From positions 22,561,060-22,625,059 of the forward strand of contig OX442314.1 of the NCBI GenBank assembly GCA_949358305.1: a stretch of DNA of 64,000 bases. The letters are read 5' to 3'. The stretch is from Strigamia acuminata. Its lineage: Eukaryota > Arthropoda > Chilopoda > Geophilomorpha > Linotaeniidae. This document shows positions 24,734-37,100 of this stretch, piece by piece. Each line of letters begins with the position of its first letter. The first letter of the stretch is position 1. Both the position numbers and the translations under genes were made by a program. The notes below the pieces were generated by a model. It made no database searches, had not been told where the DNA came from, and worked only from the letters and a program-made list of their open reading frames with translations.

Positions 24734-27400
24734 CTAATTCGTCACGGAGCAATTGAAGAAACTAACACACTTATTAGTCAAGCACGCCAATTGTTGCTTA
24801 TCACCGTTACCAACTAAACAAACATCAGCTAGAGACGGTAGTTGTAACTCGAGTGTTATTTCAGCAGTTTCAACGTTCCAAACGAGTAACTAATGATGGA
24901 ATAAATAAAAAATTAGAAAAAAAATATAATGCGTGTAATTTTATTTAAATTTAATATTCTTACTGCATTTTTGCTTTCATCGCCCACACATGCTAATAAT
25001 CCCGAATCCTTATTCAAATTAGGAATGAGTGCCGAACGACTCAAGCGCGACATTTTAGTACCACCTTCGAACGTCTGGTTCACGATGCAAGAACGGACAT
25101 TGTTTATCACCGATGGATTCGAACTTCTGTTTTCAGATTTCAGTTCACATAGCTGAAAAAAAAATTTAATTAAATAAAAAAAAAAATGTAAATTCAAATG
25201 TTTTCGCTCAAACCTTATGCTGTATGCGAGCATTTTGACCCGAAGGACGGAAAGATGCTAAAATTTGTCGTGTTTTATAATCAAACGTCAAAGCCGACAA
25301 GTTTCCTAAATAAAAAAATATTAAAAAATTAGTTTTTTTTAATAATTTTAAATCAGTTTACGGTAATTTTTTTTCTCGACCTTTAATTGGAAGAACGTGC
25401 TCCTTGCTACCAGTTGGCGTAAATTCGAGAAAATATATTTGGCTCATTTGACCGACGAGCAAGCCTCCCGAACTAAACGGCAACGCAGGCTGCGGATCGA
25501 CGTACACTACGGAAATGTTCGGATGATGCGCGCCGTTGGAAGGCGCAAATTGCTGAATTTGTGATTTTGTGTTGCGAGTGTCAAACATTAAAACTTTTCC
25601 ATTCTGCAATCCAGCATAAAATTGCGATGCATTCACTCGGCTCCACGTGCAACTCCACACGGGCGCTTCCACCTGGTACTTTTGAGCGATGTTATTATTA
25701 TACACATTGCTCAGACACAACGACTTGTCCGTGCTAGCCGTCAGCAACATGCCATCGGGTCTCAAAGGATTAAACGCTAAATCGCGTATTTGTTTCGAAT
25801 GACACACGAGTTCGCTTTGGGAACTCCAATTCAAATATCCATTCAACTAAAAATGAAAACAATTCGAGTTATTCGACTGATAAAAACGCGATTTACTACT
25901 ACTAAAACCAACTTTTGTGTATCCATAACTTTGTGCCGAGCCCTTCATCTGTTTTGAAACGATTAAAAAATTGGAATAACTGGCGTAAGTCATGACCCGA
26001 CTTTCTCCCGCTTCGCACACATTTATCGCCCTATCAAAAGTGAACATGGGCTTCGCATTTTCTCTCCGGTTCGATTGCACCTGGGTAGATTCGATGCGTT
26101 TCGTCTCGTCCAGCAATTGACGAAGCCGAGTTAATTCCTTTTCTTGCAACTGTAATTTTAAACGCTGCTGAGCAGTTTCGATTTCCGCTTTCCTTCGTCC
26201 TTCTTTTTCCTTCTGTAATTCTTCCAAAGCTCTATCGCGTTCAGCCGTATCCAAAGCCTAATTTAAAATTTAATAAGAACAATTTTTTAACACACACAAA
26301 TTATAAAAAAAAAAAAATCGATCTTACGGTTAAAGAACTAGCAAAAATAACGCGAATATCGTTGCTTTTCGATTTGCTATTGCAAGTTGGACATCGGGCA
26401 TCTTTCCGCGACAACCACTTTTTGATGCACGAGTAACCAAACACGTGGCCACAACTCAACGACGATAGACGATGATTTCCCGAATTTGTCCACGTTTCAA
26501 AACAAATGGTACACGTCTGAAACGCACAATTTCCTCAATAAATTCGAGCGATTTGTTTTAAAACAAATAAACAGTACTACTTTACCTGTCCGTCACTTTC
26601 GGGAGATAAAATAGTTTGATATTGTTTATTATTTTCACTTTTTGGAGGCGTGCAAGGTTCTGGAATGGGCTCAACATCCACAGCTTCAATTTCTTGTTCT
26701 TCGAGGGACACCACAACATTATCAGTTTCAACAGTTTCTTCATCTACGTCCACTTCTATCTCTTCCACTTCCTCATCCGTGCTCGTAGAGCTCGACATAC
26801 TATCGAATTCGTTGACTTCGTCGTCAAACACCTCCTGTGTTATTTTTATTCCACAATATTATAAGAATTTCAACAGTTCCCTTTACAAATTAGTTTGATA
26901 CCTCCATGGCGAACGAACTGTCTGATTCGGACTCATACGTATAGTCGTCATCTTCACTTGTATTATCAATATCTTCGTCAGTGTTCAAACTGCCTGTATC
27001 TGGTGAGTCCATTTGCTTTTTAAGCCGTTTTTCAGTGCGATGTAAATAAGATTCAACCTGTCGTTATTATTGGCATTATCAAGTCCGGTTGGTCGAAAAC
27101 AAGATGATGTTTTGCACTTTTTCTTCTTGTAGAATGATTTTACTCGCGGATCGTGTCTTTCGTTACGGTTTAGAAATTGATTCCGTTCTGCCTCTTCTTT
27201 TGAAATAAAAAACGATGGCTTTTTCCGAAAAATAAAACAACTTAAAATACAACGAATTTCGTACTGGTTTTATTTAAATTTAAATACGAACATTTCAGGT
27301 TTTCATCGTACCTCATCCAACCAATACACCAATCGGAGGCTTCGTTAGCTTCGGATTTATCCGAGTATCTTTTATCGAGAGCGGTCAAAACATACGTCAT
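24734..27400 (-). CDS. RFWD3: RFWD3-like RING/WD40 E3 ubiquitin ligase
   Basis: RFWD3 ubiquitinates RPA and RAD51 during replication stress and interstrand crosslink repair. Secure exons in transcript order: 26586-26834, 26328-26516, 25913-26257, 25381-25846, 25214-25305, 24964-25152, 24734-24889. The RING (CTICFETWTNSGNHRLSSL ... CGHVFGYSCIKKW ... RCPTCN) is almost that of animal RFWD3; a coiled coil follows (about 50 residues after RLKLQLQEKEL starts), then the WD40 region (IRDLAFNP, LLTASTDKSL, VWSCTWS). The N-terminus is less certain. The simplest start, ATG at 27010-27012 with exon 26902-27012, gives 598 aa. Adding in-phase exons 27312-27400, 27144-27240 and 26902-27057 gives 675 aa starting MTYVLTALDKRYSD; the span here uses that model. 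The N-terminal half is very acidic. Head-to-head with YIPF3. Confidence 0.88.
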
Positions 27401-27498
27401 CAAACATCTAACCTGTAATGACGATTTGACAAATTATTAGTAAACCACATTTAAAACTCCAGTAAACAAGCGGAGCTACAATAACATTAGTCGGTCAG
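27401..27498. promoter_or_regulatory. 98 bp divergent RFWD3 / YIPF3 promoter
   Basis: Only 98 bp separate the two proposed start codons on opposite strands if the longer RFWD3 model holds (486 bp if the shorter one does). No TATA box recognised. Confidence 0.4.
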
Positions 27499-28831
<1,333 letters not shown>

Positions 28832-29147
28832 TTATAGATTCGATCTAACGAGCAAACAAGCTGCGAAAACTCGACATTCGTGTTTAATCTATTATTAATT
28901 GTTATTATTTTGTTAATCTTTTTGCTTGTTATTTTATTTTTGTTTTGGTGCAAATATTTAGACAACGTTTGTCAAAAACCGCCAACTTAAATAAACGCGG
29001 ATAAAATAAATATGCTCTTCTTTATTTAACCCTTTCACATCTTTCCCTCTTTTCGCAATTACCCATCTGGCACTCATCTGCATCATATTTTGAGAGCTGC
29101 AAGGATGAGGTGTCAGGGGGCGCACGAAGGGTCCTAAAATGTCGTCA

Positions 29148-29176
29148 GTCGACACCATGGAGTCAACGGTGTCGAC
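29148..29176. repeat. Perfect 9 bp inverted repeat (hairpin)
   Basis: GTCGACACC at 29148-29156 and GGTGTCGAC at 29168-29176 are exact reverse complements around an 11 nt spacer. Confidence 0.85.
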
Positions 29177-31030
29177 TCAGCCATCATGTATGTAATTTTC
29201 CCGGCGCAGGAAATAATCGACTGGATCGCTTTACCTTCGACCTCCACCCTTCCAGCAATAGCAATGGCTCGCGAATACAACATGCGCCATGTGACGTCAT
29301 CCAGTTTGAACTCTAATCTTCGAGCACACAGTTCCTCCTCTTTCCAACTCATCAGAAGTGGTGAGGGGATACATTTTCACTTATAAACACCTAACCTAAA
29401 CATTATTGGGGCTCGATCCTCCTCCTGTTCTTCCTGATTGGCCGGAAGTTGCTCATTACTAACAAATCACACCGTTTATCATAGTCCCCTGACAGACTAA
29501 ATATAGGCGAGTACGTCACTTTTTAGTGCTACCCATGCAAATGATATTTATATTTATTTCTTTGTTGTTTTGTTTTGATTTATTTGCATAGAAATTAATG
29601 TTTCGGAGAAACGTCGTTTGTCTAAGGATTAATATTAGAATCTGTGCAGTCTGCACACTCGGGCCAATTTCCGGCATGTTCTTTTTTTTTGCTCGGTGAT
29701 TTACTCGGATATGTATTTAGATTAGATTTTGAAGAGAGTTTAAAGTGATTTACGTTGGTATTTAGTAAATTATAACGTGTAATTTATGTTTGAGGAAGTT
29801 AATTATTATATCATTAATTAAAGGCCAAGTACGGTTCTGTGTCTGTTATTATTAATTTAAATCAAAATCACTATGTTTACAGTACATTCAAAATTATTAG
29901 TTTCGAATTTTTCTCCAAATCATTATAGCGTGTGACGTCACAAGATCCAAAATCCCTGGTTTTTCGTTCCCCAGAACTTTGATTAAACATGGCGGACTCT
30001 TTCAAACGAGTCCTTTGATTGTTGAGAAATTGCAAGTACTTGGCACACGTTCCCATAATAAATAAATAAAAATAAAAAATACAAAAAAACATTAAATGAA
30101 AATGATTATTTTTTTCTTTCTTATGCTTTAATAATTATAACTAGAACATTACCCCATGAGGCCATGATGCTTATTTTAAAAATAAAAAAATTGCTGATTT
30201 TTAAATAATCTGCGTATCCGTGGCAAAGAAAATCAAATAAGGTCAGCAAGATTAAAATCTATTTTAAATTAACTGATTCATATTTTCTAGAAAATAGTAA
30301 GAAAGAAATATACAGCATATAGCAAATGATGTCATGTGGCAAAAACTTCAAAAGAAGATGAAAAAAGAAAAGTAAAAAAAAAAAAACAAAAAAAAAAAAC
30401 AATTATGCATTTCGACGAGCTTCAGGTCCTTTCAATTTCAACATTTGCTGAAGTTTCGTTGAAAAAGTTACAATTCTTTACATAAATTCCCTCTCCTGCT
30501 GACTCCGAACAAATACGAAACGTTTACCTTTAAATTTATTGACATTAAGAGCAACACGTATATTTCAATTTCCCTCAACTTTAATCTACAATAATAACAC
30601 TTAAAGTCTGCACCATGCAGAGCACAATTGATGCTAATCAATACGAATCTTAAAACTTTTTTTTTTAATTTTTTATTTAAAAACAACAATAACAAAAAAA
30701 AAAAAAAAAAAACAATCACAACGGATTACACTTTCGCACGGAACATGTGCAACCATAAAGAAACCATTCATTAAACGCGCAAATAAAACGACAAAAAGGC
30801 CAAGCAAAACTCTTTTTATTACACTTTTTTTTCTAATTTGCAAAAAGCAAAAAAAAATGATTGTTTTTTGACCGTAGTTACTTTGAATGGAAAGAGAAGC
30901 ATGTAGTGAGGCGTCTCCCTGGTGCTGTACGTGGGCGTGATGAGTGTATCAGAAGACACCATGGAATGCTCTTAGAAGCGCGTGCGTCACTAGGGGTAAC
31001 AGTTTCTGCTTCGGACTATTTTCATCGGCC

Positions 31031-31038
31031 TGACGTCA
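31031..31038. promoter_or_regulatory. CRE palindrome TGACGTCA in presumed promoter
   Basis: Exact CREB/ATF full site 120 bp upstream of the F-BAR/STAC-like ATG, in a short GC-rich stretch that looks like a promoter. Further exact copies lie at 29292-29299 and 29933-29940. Confidence 0.5.
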
Positions 31039-31157
31039 CACGCACACAGAGTAGAGTTGAGTGGCAGCGCACGCGCGCGTCCCATATCCTGAGCTCAGTA
31101 GACAAGGCCAAGGTGGGGCTTTCGTAAAACTCCACACAAGTGCACGTGTAATGACAA

Positions 31158-34100
31158 ATGGCCCGCGAGTTTGGCGTGCGCGACGCCGCCTCCAAGGCCT
31201 GCAACGAGCCCCTTAAGACTCAACACACCTTCACTTTCCACGTGGTGAAAACAGGTAAGCCCTTCACGTGGCCCTTCAATTTCACAACTTTATTTGAAAA
31301 TACAATTTTTATTTTTATTTTTTGCAAGAAATTGGAGAAAAAAAAAATAATGCAAAAAATTGCAAAAATTGCAAACTTTTTTTTTCTGCTTCTTCTCTTT
31401 TCCTGTTGCTTGTTCATTTATTTATAGAAATTGTCCCGAGCTCATTTTGGCCTTTTCTACTGGAAAATATATAACAGACAGTGAGCTCTACTCTGACCCA
31501 CTTATCGATTTGCACCGGTAAAAGAAAAATACTGTAAAAGCAGAACTGCAACAAGCCGCTATAAACAAGTCTTATGGAAATGAAAAATCGACTAGATGCA
31601 TTTTTCATTGCTCCACGCTCTCTCGGTGTGAAACAAACAGGAAATGCCTGGATAAATTCAATTATTCAACACTGAAACTAAAACCAGCAGCAATTTGTCC
31701 ATCAACAGCCATTGTGTTTTTCTTTTCTTCTTTTCCCTCGTAAAATAACTACTGTTCCGCCTTTTCGCTCTACCACTCGGGTCTACAGCCTGTTGCCATA
31801 GCGATGAGTTTCATTAGCTCAGGTTATGGTTACAACAAGGCAAGAATGTAAGCCCTTTTATGTCCCACTTATATAGTACCGTAATGGTTTACCTGTCACT
31901 TTGATTCAGTTTATGAGAGACCGACATTTTTAGGTTTTGCTTCGGCTCTATTTAAAACTAATCGTTATTTACTTGCTGTTGTTTCTATTAGCTCGAGTGC
32001 GATAACGATTTTGCTCTTTGTCTCGATTAAAACGCCATTCACGTTGGCCACAATCGTCCTTTTATTAATCGCAAATGCCAGAAATGCAAAGATTTGATTC
32101 AATTCAAAGATTTAATACTCAAAAATAAAAATCAATAGTTTTCAGGAGAATTCTACTAACTAAAACCTCAACTTTCTTGAAGTTTCAGAAGATGAAAAAA
32201 AAGATACAAATTTTTAAAAGGTTTTTTTCTTCATTTTTTTTTTCATCTAAAAACTGAATAGAGATAGCACAGGCAAAGCCAAAAAGGGTAATTAAGGCAT
32301 TCCTTAATAATTTATGGGTCCTCATTTCATTTTTAAAAAAATCGATGAAAGACGTTGAATATATAGGCATGAGCCTAGTTTTAATAATGAATACAATTTT
32401 TAACAAAAAAAAAAAAAAAAAAAAGATTAAAGTTGAGAGCAATTTCCGAATAGTTTGTTTGAAATATCTCAATATAAAAATTTCAGTTAAAAACGACCAA
32501 CTTTTCAGCTTTTAGCTCGCAGTAAATCGTTTGAAAAAAGCGTCTATCTTTCAGTATATTCTTCAAGTAATTTATCACAATAAAAAAATAAAAAAACTTT
32601 ATTTTTTTTCCACCATAAATAATATAAACTTTAAAGATAATCCTTTAAAGCTAACAAAACAGTAAAGTATTAAAAAAATTGTCACTTTACCCATTCCTTC
32701 GGACATATCTGTACAAAGTAAATAAATAACCTCACAAAAGCAAACATATTCCGAGCCCTCTCGAACCAAACGGTTAATAATGCAAGAATAAATGGGAAAA
32801 TAAGAATAAAAATATAAATACAAACGCATCGGTGCGAGCAAACATGATAATGGCATTAGACTCGGTGTTTACTATTTATAATCTTCTTAACTGAAGGTAA
32901 CACAATAGTCTATTTTTCATGCTTGCAAATGAAAAGCAGGTTCCTGAGGAAAAACCTTGAGGAAAAATACCCCTAAAATAAGTTTACACAAAAAAGCGAT
33001 CATTTTACCAGTGCACAGCTATCTAAACGGTCTGTTTGTCTATAGGCTCGTACCAATTTGGTGCCAAACTCTTGCCAAAATTAAGCACGCTCAATATCTA
33101 ATGGATGTTCTAAATTGCACAATAAAATTTGCACGATAGGCACATCTCTGTCAAAGTCAAAGTAATCCCACAGACTCTCAACTGATCAATTTACTATTTT
33201 AAAAAAAAAAATTATATTTTTTTAAACCAGTTTCCTACTTATCTGGAGATACGTTAAATCTTTACCAAATTTTATGAAAATGATGATGATCCCAAACTAG
33301 GCCTATTTGCTTCAAACATCTCAAATTACGTTTGGTATTTTTTCAGCCTAGTTGTGACATGATCTCCCTCATTTTGTATCATGTGATATTTACACAGAGA
33401 AACATAAGAACTAGAAAATAAGAACAATTTATAAATGTTAAAGGCTAACTGGGACTCCCAAAGACGTTCCAAATTAATCATCAAGGTCAATCTCTATACA
33501 CTAGAATTTGTTTTTGAAAAAAAAAAAAAAAAAAATCAACTCAAATTGGTAAATCTCAGATTTCAAAAACAGCAATTTCCTTTAATATAGTACTATTTTT
33601 ATTTCATAAATATATTTATAAAATTTTCTAACCAATTGAATCTCACAGGTTAGAAAATTTATTGTATTAAAAAAATTAATCTGACAAAAAGATCAGTATC
33701 AGGCGTTATTTAGGAGATCAATATACGATATCGGTTGATATCGGATAATTGTGGTATCGGTTGGTATTGGGTTTTTGTGGTATCGGTTGGTATTGAGTAA
33801 TTGTGGTATCGGTCAAACCCTAATTAAAATTGTTTGAAAGAATGTCGTTGGTATTCATTTTGTCTTTGATTATTTATTTCCGCAGTTGCTGACTTTGCCC
33901 AGCAATTGGCCACAATCCATGAACAACAGGCAGAAGAATTACAGCGTCTTGTAGAGACATTCCGCAAACGCAATGCTGAACTCAGGCGTGAGAAACCATT
34001 GTACCAAAACAACCTATTTGCAAGCTGGGAGACGTTTCTTCAAGAAGTGGAAGTCGACTCACAGATCCACAGTGATATTGCAAGCACTTTAGGTCGACAA

Positions 34101-37100
34101 GTTAGTATACCTCTTCTGGAAAGGACGTTTCACCGGAAAGTACAATCTCGCAAAGTTTTCTCTCATAGAGAAAACTACGAAGCAATACTCAACAAGACAG
34201 AAGAACTTCTAAACAAAGTAAGAATAACGACAGTAAATAGAATCTTATTAGAAAGCAGTTGCTGAGAAAACAATAGCGGCATTCGAAAAGTCATTTAAAC
34301 CAACGCTTCTTAAAGTGATGGTCCGCGATGAAGAAGCTGCCGGTCTGCCACTTTACCGTTGAAACACAAAGATTATAAAGGCTTGGTTACCGGTCCGTAA
34401 CACACTGGGACAAAAAATACTGGTCCGCTACATTACATAGTTTGAGAAGCGCGGTATTTGTAAACAACATATTTAAACTGCTTGACTGAGGATTGTCTCA
34501 ATCTATCTTTAAAAAAAGGGTGGCTGATTTAGTCTGCATGTAGTCTGCACTAGTAGTCCAACACAAGTGATTACACTGTTCCATTTCTGGCTAAAATATA
34601 CATTTAAAATTAAATTTTTTGGGATAAATTAAAGTTTTTCACTTAAAATTAATTTTCTTGACTAAAAATTAATTTTCTTGGCTCAACAACAGTAGCGCCA
34701 AGTGCGACAATTTTTCGCACTACCCTAACAGCACTTAAGCTAACGGCTTTCCGGATTTAATTATTTTGTCCCAAATTTGGTACATTATGGACACCAAAGT
34801 GTCGTCGAGATTGTCCATCTGAGGGTTAACTGCAAGTAATCTTTGAATTTGCTTAGGTTGCCTACCATTAGAGTTGTTCACGTGTGCGATATATCTTCTT
34901 GGAGTTTTTAGGGTTTATTTTCTTGAATTTTGGAGTTTTTAGAGTTTATTTTCATGAAATTTTTGGTTTTTGCGCGATGCGGTTTATTTTCATGAAATTT
35001 TGGGTTTTTGCGGCGATGCGGTATTTTGCAATTATGCAATTTTTGCGGTTTTATGATATACCGTGTGCATTGCGGTTTTTTACGGAAACCGTGCCGCACT
35101 TGCCAAAAAAAATAACCGCACAACCCTACCTACCATATCACTATGGTTAGTCTGCCATAGTAAAAGAGGCCCAACTACTACCCGTACATCGTAACTATCT
35201 TTAAGCTGAGTAATTTGACAAATGATGACGTAAAAACACATATCTGTGCGCCAAATTACACACAAGGCACAAACGATAAAGAAGACACTCTTGAAAGCAC
35301 CGATTGAATGCGTAGATTAAACTTGGTTAATGTTGAGGCAGTGAACTTGTTCACACGCTGAAGTTGCTGAATAATATTGGATATGAAATACACAGAAAAT
35401 ATACTTGGCTATCTACAGTAAGTATGTTTTAGTCGTTCTTCATGTGCAATGATGGGCAAACAAGTGCATTGAAATTGGGACTCTTTAATGCCACTGGGAA
35501 AGAAAACCACTCACATTTATTTTAAAACCACTCTCAATACATTTTTTGTGTGTCTGCATAAAGTTTGACAGCGAAATGTAAAGAAAATGTGAGATTAAAG
35601 GAACAAAGATTCATTGCCAGAGAGAAAATGAATGTTGAAACATATTTATTTACTTGATTAAATTCCTGGCTCATTAAAAAAGATAGTTTGGCAAAAGCAT
35701 TAAAAAGCTGTGTTCAGCTTCCACCTTGAAAGTACAGTCCTATTAATGTGAGTTACAACTTGGTCATAATGCTCCTGAAAAGCAACACCACTTTCAATTT
35801 GGAATCTCCATTACACCCTAAAAGACTGAACAACAACAACTACTAAATACAATTTACCACTTCAACATTTTTTTTCAGACAAATAAAATAAATCTAAATT
35901 ATCCACACTAGACAACATTATTACAGATTAAATGTAAATTTACTCCATTTAAAAAACCTGATTTGACCATATGTGGTACCTATTTAATTGGTAACACAAT
36001 AATACTTACCTTTAAATCCAAGTTAATTATTAACACAATAATGCAGTGCATTCCCTAAAGGGCACAGGCAAAATCCAGTGACCAAAGCACCTTCAGTGTA
36101 TCTAATACTAAATTCGTCCTCTCTTCCTGCTACCAGGCACTTTACCAGAAAACCTCAGATCAATTTTGACCCCCTAAAAGGGTTTGTATTTATTTTTGTA
36201 AGATAAACAGATTTATCCTAGCAACATTTCAAACAATTAACAGAATACATAAAAGTTGTGATTTTTTTTATTTCACCCTTAAGGTTTCGCACATAAGTAA
36301 TTTTTAATATTTCCCTGGACACATGTTGAGTGGATTTAATGGCTAATAATTACACCTGAGGAAGAACAAAGGGAAATTCGCATCCTAAATTATTGTCTAC
36401 TGTAGTATTTAGTGAACCATGCCATAAACACTTGAATTTACCATTTCTTTCAATAAAAATGTTCAAAATGTTTAATAATTGTGAATCAAATCTGCGTCAT
36501 TGTACTATAACCAGGCTAAACCAAAAAAACAAAAACAACAGACAAATAATTGCTTCCTTCAGCAGAAAGAATTGAATTTCACAGATATAGAAATGAGTAA
36601 TTAGAAAGTTGAGCAGCATTAACCCTTGGACTTACTGGGAATTCCAATTATTTCTCATCCTACTGTTTCTAGATAAGAATATTGACCAACCTCCAACTGG
36701 AGGTTTCAGTAGTATCACAGTTCTCTCTGCACGGTTGGATTCTTAAGACAAGAAATTTCTAGCCAATCACACCGATTAGAATCACATCAATTTTGTGTCA
36801 GTTTATAGTTTAGGTTTACAAACGCATGGCACGACCTTAATACAACCCCTCCAGAAATTGTGCTATTTTTGTCACGCCACGAGGCTCAAAACGAGATGTT
36901 ACACGAGATTTGCACAACGTTTTGTATTGCGCTCCTACTAAAATATAAAACTAGTACATAATCCTCAAACTACAGATGCATTCAAACTTAATAAAACGAA
37001 TTCTCCTCAAATCACGTAAAAAAGTGACGAATAGAAGCGAATTCTCGATTGAAAACACTAAAAATTGAACTGAACTAAAAAGATGGTTACCTAAAAATGT

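Larger units (their letters stand above)
28832..31157. other. Intergenic and promoter region upstream of the F-BAR/STAC-like gene
   Basis: About 2.3 kb without a coding exon that I can support. It contains three TGACGTCA palindromes (one about 120 bp before the next start codon), an inverted repeat at 29148-29176 and several poly(A)/poly(T) runs (30370-30400, 30660-30712). Confidence 0.6.

Noticed and set aside
25362-25846. RFWD3 exon extended to a donor at 25361
   Set aside because: It would end in the wrong phase and put a stop in the next exon. The donor AAAG|GTCGAG at 25380 gives a continuous WD40 reading.
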